This document shows, piece after piece, positions 45,421 to 54,253 of a stretch of 64,000 nt of DNA. This stretch comes from JAZTZP01 sp045637525 (GTDB lineage: Bacteria; Bacillota; Clostridia; UBA1381), in NCBI GenBank assembly GCA_045637525.1, contig JAZTZP010000169.1, positions 3,558 to 67,557 of the forward strand. The letters run 5' to 3'. A program made the translations under genes and the position numbers. The notes under the pieces were generated by a model. That model was given only the letters and a program-made list of their open reading frames with translations, had not been told where the DNA came from and made no database searches. Numbering within the stretch: position 1 is the first letter of the stretch; every line of letters begins with the position of its first letter.

Positions 45421-46629
45421 TCATTCGCCTGTTATACTTACTTTTACACTCAGATTTTTTCCGAAAATCTTTGCATCTTCAAAAACTACGGGTATATCAT
45501 ATTCGCCCGGTTGTTTGCCGGTCAAGTCTATAAACCCTTTTACGGTTTCCGTAATATTTTCCGGTGCGGTAAGATTTACGGTTATCGCCTGTTCAAAGCT
45601 CACCGACATTCCTTCGGGAACATTCACAGGCTCGATATTCACTCTCACCGGCCTTGTCTTAAGCTTTGTCACCGTCCCGGCAACATTCATACTTTTCTGT
45701 GATATGAATACATCGCTATTTTCCTCTAAAACAGCGGTAAACTCCTGTCGACCGTTTTCATACTCTCCGTCCGGAATTATAAACCTTACCTCAGGAACAA
45801 CCTCCGCCGCATTTCTCATTCCGCCGTCAACATATTCGGGAATACTGTTTTTATCTATCTCTATAACGCATTTTTCTTTTAATTTGTCATCGCTCACAAT
45901 CTTAAACGGAACCTGAACCTTGTTATAAACCCGGCTCACCGCCTTAATAGCCGATACATTGCAGAAAAACGTCTGACATTCCTCTAACGGCTCCCCGGCA
46001 GCATCTGAGTAAACAAACTTATATACACCCTCATATTCTTCGTCAATTACCGAACCGTCAACAGTAATAAGACACTTTTCCAGCTTATTTATCTGAGATA
46101 CAGCCCCTGTCACCGTTACTGTCTTCAGCTGAGGCTCAATCTCTATAACCTCATTTCTGCCGATACCCGTATATCCGGCAACAACAGGAACTTCTTTTGT
46201 AGTACAAGCTTCAAAGTCAAGAACAACGCTTTTAATATTATGCTGTTCCGAGTTTATTGCAGGCGGAACGTATACAGAAGGCATCAGCTCAAAGCTTCCT
46301 AACTGTGTCACCTGAGACACATCTATGTTAATGCGGACTCTGTCCATCGATGAAATAACCTCATTACGCCTTCCGGATATTTTAACATCAAAACCGCTTA
46401 TTTCCTCCTTGTTCATAAGCACTATGTTTCTGTCTCTTAAAGTTCCTTCTCCTGAAAAAGTCACAGGAACATTTTTAATTTCATACGCAATCTCGGGATT
46501 GACTATCTGAACTATTACAACCCATAAAACAACAGATGTTATTACAGACAGTATCATAAGCTTTATTTTGCTGACAGGTTTCTTTTTCGTCCTGTCATAC
46601 TCCGGATGTATTTCCTGTTTTTTTGTCAT
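45421..46629 (-). CDS. cdaR: CdaR, YbbR-domain regulator of diadenylate cyclase
   Basis: About 402 residues from ATG 46629, which follows GGAGG; an in-frame extension to 46686 runs back into cdaA and is not favoured. One N-terminal membrane segment (IKLMILSVITSVVLWVVIV) is followed by four YbbR repeats outside the membrane (NPEIAYEIKNVPVTFSG, then repeats near 110, 210 and 300). It interacts with CdaA across the membrane and tunes c-di-AMP production. The gene lies 13 bp after cdaA in the same operon. Confidence 0.9.
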   Translation of the reverse strand: MTKKQEIHPEYDRTKKKPVSKIKLMILSVITSVVLWVVIVQIVNPEIAYEIKNVPVTFSGEGTLRDRNIVLMNKEEISGFDVKISGRRNEVISSMDRVRINIDVSQVTQLGSFELMPSVYVPPAINSEQHNIKSVVLDFEACTTKEVPVVAGYTGIGRNEVIEIEPQLKTVTVTGAVSQINKLEKCLITVDGSVIDEEYEGVYKFVYSDAAGEPLEECQTFFCNVSAIKAVSRVYNKVQVPFKIVSDDKLKEKCVIEIDKNSIPEYVDGGMRNAAEVVPEVRFIIPDGEYENGRQEFTAVLEENSDVFISQKSMNVAGTVTKLKTRPVRVNIEPVNVPEGMSVSFEQAITVNLTAPENITETVKGFIDLTGKQPGEYDIPVVFEDAKIFGKNLSVKVSITGE

Positions 46630-46642
46630 ACATGTTACCTCC

Positions 46643-47500
46643 TCACGACTTATTCTGAAGCACCTTCCAGAACTTAATTCTGTCAAGAGACTCCTGACTT
46701 ACTTCTTTAGCCATAAACTTTTCAAGTGCCTTTTTCAAAGACTCTGTACTTATATTCCGTGTAAGGCTTCCTCTTAGTGCCAGAGAAACCTTGCCCGTTT
46801 CTTCACTTACAACAACAATAAGCGCATCCGAAACCTCACTCATCCCAAGAGCGGCACGGTGCCTGGTACCAAGCTCTCTTGAAATATTATAGTTAGATGT
46901 AAGCGGCAAAAAGCATCCCGCACTGCGTATAACCGTATCTCTTATTATAACAGCCCCGTCATGAAGCGGCGTGTTAGGCACAAAAATGTTTTCTAAAAGT
47001 GCAGAAGTTATCGATGCATTTATCTCAGTACCTGTCCTTATACTGTCACCAAGCTTCGTCTCACCTTCTATAACTATAAGCGCCCCGGTCCTTGACGCCG
47101 AAAGATTTTTAACAGCCGTGCATATCTCATCAAAAATACGTTCTGTCACCTCTTCGCTCATGCCGGTGTTTATAGCAAGATCCATAATTTTTCCAAACTT
47201 CGAGTGTCCCATACGCTCCAGAAGACTTCTGAGCTCCGGCTGAAATATAACAACAATTGCAAACATTCCAACCTGTACCGTCGCATTAAGAACGTAATTT
47301 ATAACCGTAAGATGCGTCCAGTCGCTTATTACAAGTAAAGCAAAAAGCAAAATAAGCCCCTTAACCAATTGCACCGCCCTGGTCTCCCTCAGCCAGTTTA
47401 TAAGATGATATATAACAAAAGCAACTATAACTATATCAATTATATCACTTATTTTCACAAGCTGAATATACCTTGCTATGTATTCAATTACTGATGACAT
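46643..47500 (-). CDS. cdaA: Diadenylate cyclase CdaA
   Basis: 285 residues: three membrane segments within the first ~95 residues, then the DAC domain with the catalytic DGAVIIRD near 178 and the RHR motif in GTRHRAALGMSEVSDA near 210. It condenses two ATP to c-di-AMP, a messenger controlling potassium and cell-wall homeostasis. The gene is first in a cdaA-cdaR pair; glmM, often third in this operon, is not present here. A promoter lies at 47550-47578. Confidence 0.97.
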   Translation of the reverse strand: MSSVIEYIARYIQLVKISDIIDIVIVAFVIYHLINWLRETRAVQLVKGLILLFALLVISDWTHLTVINYVLNATVQVGMFAIVVIFQPELRSLLERMGHSKFGKIMDLAINTGMSEEVTERIFDEICTAVKNLSASRTGALIVIEGETKLGDSIRTGTEINASITSALLENIFVPNTPLHDGAVIIRDTVIRSAGCFLPLTSNYNISRELGTRHRAALGMSEVSDALIVVVSEETGKVSLALRGSLTRNISTESLKKALEKFMAKEVSQESLDRIKFWKVLQNKS

Positions 47501-47549
47501 ATGCTATCTTCCTTTCATTTATTATTATGTTTTTATGTATTCTAACATT

Positions 47550-47578
47550 ATTATAACATACTTTTATAGATTTTTCTA
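47550..47578 (-). promoter_or_regulatory. Promoter of cdaA-cdaR
   Basis: On the minus strand TAGAAA (47573-47578, a 4/6 match to the -35 consensus), 17-bp spacer, TATAAT (47550-47555). It is divergent from the promoter at 47617-47645. Confidence 0.55.
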
Positions 47579-47616
47579 CATTTTTTTAAAAAATTTATAA
47601 AATTTTAATTTTTTTA

Positions 47617-47645
47617 TTGTAATTCTCTGAATTTTATGTTATAAT
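47617..47645 (+). promoter_or_regulatory. Promoter of the cohesin-like gene
   Basis: TTGTAA (47617-47622), 17-bp spacer, TATAAT (47640-47645), ~60 bp before the ATG. Confidence 0.6.
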
Positions 47646-47707
47646 GATAGTAAGTATGTATTTTATACATCATTAGTGTTATAATTATACGAAAGGATTA
47701 TATTATC

Positions 47708-48664
47708 ATGAATAAAAAAATATTCGCGTCAGGATTAATAGCCCTGTCCTGCATTATAAGTTCAATATCAGCTTTCGCTTATCAGACAGAAGGAACACTT
47801 ATCATAAACAACAGAACAATCTATTCTGAAGACGAGCCACCGGTTATCGTAGACGGCAGAATTTTAATACCGGCCGACAAAATACTTGCATATGGCGGCA
47901 TCCGTGCCAAATACATCGAAGAAAACAACCAGTTTATCATAGACAGTAAAAATAATGTAAAAAGAATTTCTCTGCATATCGATAACCCTGTAATGGAAAT
48001 TTATACATACAAGACTCTGCTCCAGGCAGACCGCGAAGACGTTCAACTCGATGTACCGCCTCAGATTATAGACGGCGTACCGATGTTTCCGCTTCGTGCA
48101 GTTGCTGAAGCCATCGGTCTTGAAATAAGCTGGGATGAAGCAGCACAGGCTGTTGTTTTAAATACCAACCCCGGCGCTGAAATTCCTGAAAACCGTTGTG
48201 TTTTATCAATAAGCGCAAATACCGACGATGTAAATGCCGGCGACACCGTAATTATCACATTCAAGGTATCAAATGCATCTCATCTTAAGGATTACAACAT
48301 ATCCGCTCTTACGGGAAGTCTTATATTTGACCACGAAAAATTTTCATTTATAAAATCAACGTATGTCCCGGGTGACAATACTTCCGTAATGCTCGAAGCA
48401 AGCAACGGAAACTACAACGGCTACGGTGCAAAATCAGTTGCCGTAATAAACGACTGCCCCTTAACAGGCGAAGATTTTGCTTCAATAGTTATGTCATTTG
48501 AAGCTTTAACCGATGACGGCGGAGAATTTATATTGTCTGATTATTTTAACACTATAAGAGGTGCCGACAACGATATTGTTGTAGCAGATTCAGAAGGAAC
48601 AACTATTTCTATATCGGCAGATACAGATTTGATAATCGACAAAACACCTGTTATTATTAAATAA
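47708..48664 (+). CDS. Secreted copper-amine-oxidase-N plus cohesin-like domain protein
   Basis: 318 residues. A signal peptide (KIFASGLIALSCIISSISAFA) precedes a copper amine oxidase N-terminal-like domain (~25-155: IIDGVPMFPLRAVAEAIG and ISWDEAAQAVVLN), a common non-catalytic wall-associated module in Clostridia. A beta-sandwich at ~160-310 follows (DDVNAGDTVIITFKVSNASH, TGSLIFDHEKFSFIKS, ASIVMSFEAL), which resembles a cohesin domain. Cohesins normally bind dockerins to build enzyme complexes; I see no dockerin or anchor here, so the function is open. It is monocistronic or joined with yjbQ 21 bp downstream. Confidence 0.75.
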   Translation: MNKKIFASGLIALSCIISSISAFAYQTEGTLIINNRTIYSEDEPPVIVDGRILIPADKILAYGGIRAKYIEENNQFIIDSKNNVKRISLHIDNPVMEIYTYKTLLQADREDVQLDVPPQIIDGVPMFPLRAVAEAIGLEISWDEAAQAVVLNTNPGAEIPENRCVLSISANTDDVNAGDTVIITFKVSNASHLKDYNISALTGSLIFDHEKFSFIKSTYVPGDNTSVMLEASNGNYNGYGAKSVAVINDCPLTGEDFASIVMSFEALTDDGGEFILSDYFNTIRGADNDIVVADSEGTTISISADTDLIIDKTPVIIK

Positions 48665-48685
48665 TATTTGAGAGAAGGAATTAAA

Positions 48686-49081
48686 ATGCTTGCAAGATTC
48701 AGAGTAACTACAACAGAAAAAACGCAAATGATAGATATTACAAAGGAAATCAATGAAATTGTAACGCAGTCCGGTATAGATTCGGGACTGTGCACCGTAT
48801 TCTGTGCACATACAACCGCCGGAATTGTTCTTACAGAAACAGGGGATTCCGAAGCCGCATTTCATGCACTCCACGCTATCGACAGCATCGTACCTACCGC
48901 CGGCGGTCTTACAATCGACTCAAGAACGTCAGCACTCATGAAAAACATGCTTACCGGCAACTCGATAAACATCATAGTTTCCGAAGGTCGTCCGCTGTTA
49001 GGCAACTGGCAAGGCGTTTTCCTATGTGATTTCGACGGCAAGAAAAACAGAACTGTTTTCGTAAAAGTAATGTCTGACTAA
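48686..49081 (+). CDS. YjbQ (UPF0047) family protein
   Basis: 131 residues from ATG 48686, preceded by AGAAGGA. It has the family core CTVFCAHTTAGIVLTETGD near 42-60 and NWQGVFLCDFDG near the end, with His and Glu residues forming the metal site. Some members show secondary thiamine-phosphate synthase activity, but the physiological role is unsettled. The in-frame TTG at 48668 is less likely because it lacks its own ribosome binding site. Confidence 0.93.
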   Translation: MLARFRVTTTEKTQMIDITKEINEIVTQSGIDSGLCTVFCAHTTAGIVLTETGDSEAAFHALHAIDSIVPTAGGLTIDSRTSALMKNMLTGNSINIIVSEGRPLLGNWQGVFLCDFDGKKNRTVFVKVMSD

Positions 49082-49089
49082 AAACAATA

Positions 49090-49143
49090 ATCCTGAATTT
49101 AAAACCGGAGTACATTCCGTAACTTTAAATTCAGGATTTTTTT
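49090..49143. terminator. Bidirectional terminator between convergent genes
   Basis: A 14-bp perfect stem ATCCTGAATTTAAA / TTTAAATTCAGGAT (49090-49103, 49124-49137) is followed by seven T. It serves yjbQ on the plus strand and the esterase gene on the minus strand. Confidence 0.9.
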
Positions 49144-49149
49144 GTTCTT

Positions 49150-49887
49150 TCAGACTGTACCGATAACTTTCATATACTCATCAAAATATCTCCGTCCGAA
49201 AAGTCTCAGTGATTTTGAATCAAAGTGTATTCCGTCCGGCTTTAATGCAAGGCCTTTTGAAGACACTACTGTGCAAAACGGAATTTCTTCCGCTAATTCT
49301 TTAAAAACACCGTTCATTTTTGCAGGATAATCTCCCACATTCCATTTTGACTCTATATCCAAAGACAATTCGCCAATCAAAAGAGGTAACTTTTCAGCTC
49401 CCAAAGCCTTTCGCAGTTCTCCAATCATATATTTAAAATTCTCTTTATAACAAGGAAATCCCTGCTCATTACAGTCACTTTCACCCTGATGCCATAAAAC
49501 CCCGCCAAAAGAAGATGTTCTCATAGCCATCTTAGCCATAAAAACAGCATGATCAAAAAGAATTTCACCCGGCATCCACGCAGAAATTTTTGTACCGCCG
49601 TCAGCACATGGAATAAGTCCGATTTTTTTACCGAAATGTTTTGCATAACTATCTGCAAAGCTTGCCCCAAGATTTACTCCGCTGTGAAAATCACCATCAA
49701 GAACAGCACGATCAGGATTTACAGGTTCAGACATTTTCTGCCATCTGCCCATCCTTAACATAAAACAGTCTGCATTATTTATCGGCTCAACCTCGCCAAA
49801 ATCTCCTCTGCCTGCCATGTTAGACTGTCCTATCAACAAAAAACTTATTATTTCATTCTCAGTTTTAGCTATCCCGTCATTTATCAT
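49150..49887 (-). CDS. Sialate O-acetylesterase-like SGNH hydrolase (CE6-type)
   Basis: 245 residues, no signal peptide. The nucleophile block LLIGQSNMAGRGDF is at ~16-29, VLWHQGESD near 132-140 and the catalytic acid/base pair probably lies in LKPDGIHFDS near 220. These are the blocks of the SASA/CE6 group, which removes acetyl esters from sugars. It lies four bases into the end of the DUF3006 gene, so the two are co-translated. Substrate unknown; a link to the acetylated glycans handled elsewhere in the window is only possible. Confidence 0.85.
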   Translation of the reverse strand: MINDGIAKTENEIISFLLIGQSNMAGRGDFGEVEPINNADCFMLRMGRWQKMSEPVNPDRAVLDGDFHSGVNLGASFADSYAKHFGKKIGLIPCADGGTKISAWMPGEILFDHAVFMAKMAMRTSSFGGVLWHQGESDCNEQGFPCYKENFKYMIGELRKALGAEKLPLLIGELSLDIESKWNVGDYPAKMNGVFKELAEEIPFCTVVSSKGLALKPDGIHFDSKSLRLFGRRYFDEYMKVIGTV

Positions 49888-50099
49888 AACCTTTCCTCCT
49901 TGTTTGTTTTGAATAATTTATTCAGCCTGTTCTGTAACTGTTCCCTTCGTGTATTTGTTTCATCTTCACACACAGATATTTCAATAAGACTTCCCTCGCG
50001 TGCATTTTCCGGTAAAAGACATTTTGGCATATCAACTAACCCATTATCAGTTTCCAACACAGCAAATTCTTCTTCAAATCTGTCTATTATAAACTTCAT
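49884..50099 (-). CDS. DUF3006 family small protein
   Basis: 71 residues with the family layout: FIIDRFEEEFAVLETDNG, then VDMPKCLLPENAREG and a charged tail RREQLQNRLNKLF. DUF3006 proteins are short, of unknown function, and very often sit next to a ComEC-like metallo-beta-lactamase, as here, which supports the call. Start ATG 50099. Confidence 0.9.
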   Translation of the reverse strand: MKFIIDRFEEEFAVLETDNGLVDMPKCLLPENAREGSLIEISVCEDETNTRREQLQNRLNKLFKTNKEERL

Positions 50100-50111
50100 T
50101 TCAAATCCCCC

Positions 50112-51290
50112 TTAAAAGCACTTACTGCAAGGTGTCAATCCTTCGGCAACTGCATCTTTTAGTGTTATTTCTGTTTTACTCTTTAAATAGCCGCATCCTG
50201 CTTTATGGTATTTTCCGCCTGTATTTGTTTTATAAACTATCTCCGTCTGCGTTTGTTTTTCTTCATAAGAGACATAAGTATTACTGCTATCACTACCACA
50301 ACTGGCATACCGGACATCGTTTGACCCGATGCCGCCGGTACTAACTGCTGTTGCATTCTCTACCGTTATATTCTCTGAATCCGAAGATATTACAACAGTG
50401 CCTGTCTCATAAGTTACAAATGTTTGTATGCCGAGTGTATTATAAAGGCTCATCACCTCATCATGCGGATGTCCGTAGCTGTTATCCTCACCGCATGAAA
50501 CGACTACATACTCCGGATTAACCTTTCTAATAAAATCCGAAGATGATGACGTTGAAGAACCGTGGTGTCCGGCCTTTAATACATCCGCTTCAATATCTGC
50601 CGATAAAATCTCACGCTCAACCTCTTTTTCGGCGTCTCCCGTATACAAATAAGAAGTATCGCCGTATACAAGCTTTATAACCGCTGAATAATTGTTAAGA
50701 TTGTCGTATTTATTTTTTACGGGAGCTAATATGTCTATGCTTAAGTCTGCATCGGTCAGAATATTCACACCGACCTTTGCCTCAATAACCTCACAGCCCT
50801 CCGCTTCTATTGCATCAAGCATACGCTCAAAAGTTTTCGACTCAGATACCGCATCAGGCATATAAAACGTGCCTATATCGAAGCTGTTTATTACATCAGT
50901 CATTGCCCCTATGTGGTCAGCGTGCGGATGAGTTGCGACCAGATAATCAATATCAGAATACCCGAGATCTTTTATATAGTCCACTATAAAGTCGCCGTAT
51001 TCTGCTATACTCGCATCTATAAGCATACACTCCCCATTCGGAAGCTCAATAAATTCACAGTCGCCCTGACCTACATCAAGAAAATGTGAAACCACTTTGT
51101 TATCCGCCGCATATGCAGTATCCACAGCACTTTCTTTCCATAAAGCACCTGCACCGATGCATTGTTGAATAACTCTTAAAGGAACAAGATTCCAGATTTC
51201 TTTATTATTAAAATAATCTCTCACGCTGTCTGCACTAACAGAAGCATTCACCAAAAACGCCGCAAAAACGGCTAAAAATATCTTTTTCAT
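50112..51290 (-). CDS. Secreted ComEC-type metallo-beta-lactamase-fold hydrolase
   Basis: About 392 residues from ATG 51290, five bases after GGAGG. A signal peptide (KKIFLAVFAAFLVNASVSA) leads into an MBL-fold domain: SHFLDVGQGDCEFIELPNGE, the metal motif ATHPHADHIG near 130-140, YTGDAEKE near 215 and KAGHHGSS near 235. The C-terminus carries a small Cys/His segment, KYHKAGCGYLKS followed by LTPCSKCF, also found as an Ada-like zinc motif on such proteins. The domain matches the nuclease-like half of ComEC without the channel. A role in extracellular DNA processing is plausible but unproven. Confidence 0.88.
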   Translation of the reverse strand: MKKIFLAVFAAFLVNASVSADSVRDYFNNKEIWNLVPLRVIQQCIGAGALWKESAVDTAYAADNKVVSHFLDVGQGDCEFIELPNGECMLIDASIAEYGDFIVDYIKDLGYSDIDYLVATHPHADHIGAMTDVINSFDIGTFYMPDAVSESKTFERMLDAIEAEGCEVIEAKVGVNILTDADLSIDILAPVKNKYDNLNNYSAVIKLVYGDTSYLYTGDAEKEVEREILSADIEADVLKAGHHGSSTSSSSDFIRKVNPEYVVVSCGEDNSYGHPHDEVMSLYNTLGIQTFVTYETGTVVISSDSENITVENATAVSTGGIGSNDVRYASCGSDSSNTYVSYEEKQTQTEIVYKTNTGGKYHKAGCGYLKSKTEITLKDAVAEGLTPCSKCF

Positions 51291-51306
51291 ATCTACCTCC
51301 AACAAA

Positions 51307-52089
51307 CTATAATTTCAGCAGTCTTTTAGCATTTTCTGAAAATATCATTTCCTTTTCTCTATCCGTTATCATAATATCAAGAAGAACGCCGCCTATGTAC
51401 ATTGCCGGATTGCAAGTCGGATAGTCTGAGCCGAACAAAAACCGCTCCGCTCCGAACTCGTCTATCGCATGGCGAAGCATTCCATGCCGGAAAATCCCGT
51501 ATCCCGAAAGATCAAGATAATAGTTATTACTCATCTTCATGCGTTCCATGTGCCGCATAAACTCTCCGTATTCTCCGGGATGTGCGGCAACAAAAACCAC
51601 CTCAGGATGGTTTCTCACCATAGCATCCATCTGATCATCATCACTTGAATGAACGCTGACTATCATTTCATGCTGAGCTGCCACGTCAAGAATTTCCGAA
51701 AACCCCTTGCAAGAATAATCACTCCAGCCATGCATATACGGCACAAGCTCGCCCACAAGCTTAACACCAAGCTTATCCATTCTTTCAATTTCCTCGCAGG
51801 ACTCACGAATATATTCCGGATGCACATGAAACCCCGGCACATAAAAATCACCATACATCTTTTGAAGAGCCAAAGCCTCATCATTATGCTTCTTTATCGT
51901 ATCCCAGATATTTTGGGACTCTCTGTCACCAAATCCTATAACAGAACCGCATATTTTTGAAATTCCGAGTTTTTTCATATCACGGATTGTATTTTTTGCG
52001 CTCATATCCGAGTATTCTTCATGAGAGCATATATTCGTCTCTTTATTCATAAAAGGATGTGTATGAAAATCTATTATTTCAAAACTCAT
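51307..52089 (-). CDS. Amidohydrolase (amidohydrolase_2 type) family protein
   Basis: 260 residues of TIM-barrel amidohydrolase type: EIIDFHTHPFMN at the start (metal-binding H-x-H), a mid-barrel VSVHSSDDDQ near 145, VFVAAHPGEYG near 165 and the late LFGSDYPTCNP near 224 with the catalytic Asp. It hydrolyses or decarboxylates a cyclic or carboxylated substrate; the specific one cannot be told. The start overlaps the trmB stop by four bases (ATGA). Confidence 0.85.
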   Translation of the reverse strand: MSFEIIDFHTHPFMNKETNICSHEEYSDMSAKNTIRDMKKLGISKICGSVIGFGDRESQNIWDTIKKHNDEALALQKMYGDFYVPGFHVHPEYIRESCEEIERMDKLGVKLVGELVPYMHGWSDYSCKGFSEILDVAAQHEMIVSVHSSDDDQMDAMVRNHPEVVFVAAHPGEYGEFMRHMERMKMSNNYYLDLSGYGIFRHGMLRHAIDEFGAERFLFGSDYPTCNPAMYIGGVLLDIMITDREKEMIFSENAKRLLKL

Positions 52090-52745
52090 TTCCTTATATC
52101 CTCCCAGCCGAGATAAACAGCCTCAAGCCGATATATCGGCATCCCCTGTTCAGCAAACCTCTGTTCATACTCAGTCATTATATTACCTTCAAAACCCGAA
52201 TTATGAAGGTCTAATGATATATTTTCAAGCTTATAGTTTTCCATAGCAAAGGAATTAAGCGAAAAGTCAAACAACTGCTTATTATCCGTCTTAAAATAAA
52301 TATAGTCTCCCTGATTCAGAACCTTCTTATATCTGTCAAGAAAATTTTTATGAGTAAGCCTTCTTTTTGCCTGCTTATTCTTTTTCCATGGATCCGAGAA
52401 ATTAAGATATATTCCCTTTATCTCGCCCTTCTCAAATATATTTTCAATATTTTCGGCGTCCATATCAATAAAGACAACATTTTCAAGCTCTGCCGCAGTT
52501 GCCTTTTCCATCGCCATCACTATCACATCTTCAACTTTTTCTATTGCAATATAGTTTTTATCCGGGTTAAGCTTTGCGGTCTCTGTTATAAACCGTCCTT
52601 TTCCACACCCGATTTCTATATAAATATCGTTGTTATTTCCGAACAAATCATGCCATGAGCTCTTATATTCCTCCGGATTTTTTATCCATACATCCGAACA
52701 ACGTTCCATTCTTAAATCGCAGTTCTTCTTCTTTCTCATTCTCAT
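52086..52745 (-). CDS. trmB: tRNA (guanine-N7-)-methyltransferase
   Basis: 219 residues. The SAM-binding motif YIEIGCGKGRF is near 41-51, followed by AIEKVEDVIVMAM. The family-specific YLNFSDPWKKNKQAKRRLTH is near 120-139, where Asp and the basic run bind tRNA. It methylates G46 in the variable loop. An N-terminal basic stretch RMRKKKNCDLRMER is normal for the family. Confidence 0.96.
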   Translation of the reverse strand: MRMRKKKNCDLRMERCSDVWIKNPEEYKSSWHDLFGNNNDIYIEIGCGKGRFITETAKLNPDKNYIAIEKVEDVIVMAMEKATAAELENVVFIDMDAENIENIFEKGEIKGIYLNFSDPWKKNKQAKRRLTHKNFLDRYKKVLNQGDYIYFKTDNKQLFDFSLNSFAMENYKLENISLDLHNSGFEGNIMTEYEQRFAEQGMPIYRLEAVYLGWEDIRK

Positions 52746-52763
52746 AATAAAAAACCTCTCTGT

Positions 52764-53663
52764 TTATCTTTTATTTACCCCGTAAAACTCATCAAAAGAA
52801 GGGATAAAGCTCTCGCTCGCCGTACCCTCCTCTTGTATAAATGCATTCTCAACTCCAAGCTCCGATGCATAGTCTATAACCTCATCATATTCCTCAGCTG
52901 TAAGTACCCGTGCAAGATTTCCGCTCATTCCGGGCTGAGGCGTGTACTGATTCATAATACTCAGCCAAACATCATTTCCGTATCTTTCAAACAGATATTT
53001 TATTACAGCCTTTGAGTTTTCTATATATCCGGGTAATACAAGATGGCGTATTATAACGCCTTTCTTCATTATTCCGTTTTCAGAAAACTCCGGCTTCCCC
53101 ACCTGATTTACCATTTCATCAATTGCCGCTTTCGTCACTCGTACATAATCAGGAGCCTTAGACAGTTTTGCCGCAAGCTTTTCATCGGCATACTTGAAAT
53201 CCGGAAGATATATCTGTACATATCCTTTAAGCATACGAACAGTTTCAACAGACTCATATCCACCGGAATTAAATACAACAGGTATCCCAAGACCGTTTTC
53301 CCTTGCTTTTCTTACGGCTTCCGTTATTGAGGGAACAAACTGTGTTCCGCTTACAAGATTTATGTTATAAGCGCCTTTATCTTCAAGCTCTGTAAAAATC
53401 TCCGAAAGCCTTGTTTCGTCAATTTCCATACCATATCTGTCATGTGAAATACGGTTGTTCTGACAATATACACACCCCAGCTGACAGCCTGAAAAAAACA
53501 CAGTTCCCGAACCGCATTCCCCCGACAAACATGGCTCTTCCCAATAATGCAATGCCGCACGTGCAACTTTTATTTTATTGCCCATTCCGCAAAAACCATG
53601 CATCTTGCTTCTGTCAACACCGCACCCTCTCGGACAAAGTCTGCAGTTTTCATACTCTTTCAT
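52764..53663 (-). CDS. Radical SAM protein, pyruvate formate-lyase-activating type
   Basis: 299 residues with an N-terminal cysteine-rich part (CRLCPRGCGVDR), the radical SAM cluster motif GCQLGCVYCQN near 60-70 (C-x3-C-x2-C) and a TIM-barrel core (PVVFNSGGYESVETVRML, LPDFKYADEKLA, VIIRHLVLPGYIENS). This is the widespread single-gene family annotated as putative PFL-activating enzyme. The glycyl-radical partner is not in the window, so the true substrate is unknown. Its ATG overlaps the hpt stop (TAATG). Confidence 0.9.
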   Translation of the reverse strand: MKEYENCRLCPRGCGVDRSKMHGFCGMGNKIKVARAALHYWEEPCLSGECGSGTVFFSGCQLGCVYCQNNRISHDRYGMEIDETRLSEIFTELEDKGAYNINLVSGTQFVPSITEAVRKARENGLGIPVVFNSGGYESVETVRMLKGYVQIYLPDFKYADEKLAAKLSKAPDYVRVTKAAIDEMVNQVGKPEFSENGIMKKGVIIRHLVLPGYIENSKAVIKYLFERYGNDVWLSIMNQYTPQPGMSGNLARVLTAEEYDEVIDYASELGVENAFIQEEGTASESFIPSFDEFYGVNKR

Positions 53664-54196
53664 TAACTATATACCCATTCTCCGAGAATGCCTATGTATG
53701 GAAGAGCCCTGTATTGCTCATTAAAATCAAGCCCGTATCCGACAACAAATTCATCGGGGATTTTCAGCCCTGTATAATCCGCCTCAATTTCTGCCTGACG
53801 TCTGTCCGGTTTATCGAGAAGCGTACATATCTTAAGGCTTGCCGGACCTCTCTCAAGAAGCATTTTTCTTAATTTGAACAATGTATTTCCCGAGTCTATT
53901 ATATCCTCTACTATAATTACATGCTTGTCCTTGATTTCAGTATGTATATCCATTTCAACACGAATATTTCCCGATGTTGTTCCGCTTGTATAGCTTGATA
54001 CTTTCATTATCTCAAGCATTACCGGAAAACTCAGCTTCCTCATCAAATCAGCGCAAAAAACCACGCTTCCTTTAAGGACAAGAATAAGTATTACCTCTTT
54101 ATCCTTATAGTCCCGGTTCAACTCCTCAGATAATTTCAGCACATATTTTTGTATTTCATCTTCATTAACAAGAATACCTTTTAAATCCTTATGCAT
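53663..54196 (-). CDS. hpt: Hypoxanthine phosphoribosyltransferase
   Basis: 177 residues with the phosphoribosyl pyrophosphate loop VIIVEDIIDSGNTLFKL near 92-108, an early LILVLKGSVVFCADL and a late DEFVVGYGLDFNEQYRALPY. It salvages hypoxanthine and guanine to nucleotides. The ATG has a GGAAGAGGAG Shine-Dalgarno region upstream. It is co-transcribed with the radical SAM gene that follows. Confidence 0.96.
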   Translation of the reverse strand: MHKDLKGILVNEDEIQKYVLKLSEELNRDYKDKEVILILVLKGSVVFCADLMRKLSFPVMLEIMKVSSYTSGTTSGNIRVEMDIHTEIKDKHVIIVEDIIDSGNTLFKLRKMLLERGPASLKICTLLDKPDRRQAEIEADYTGLKIPDEFVVGYGLDFNEQYRALPYIGILGEWVYS

Positions 54197-54253
54197 AAAA
54201 CTCCTCTTCCTTTCAAATTATTGTTTTTTATTCAAACTTAACAAAACCGATTT

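Noticed and set aside
45368..45916. 182-codon plus-strand ORF opposite cdaR and hslO
   Set aside because: It overlaps two well-supported genes and looks like a reverse-complement shadow.
49884..51290. Competence operon (comEC-comEA)
   Set aside because: The MBL protein is secreted and lacks the ComEC channel; the DUF3006 partner is the usual neighbour of these stand-alone proteins.
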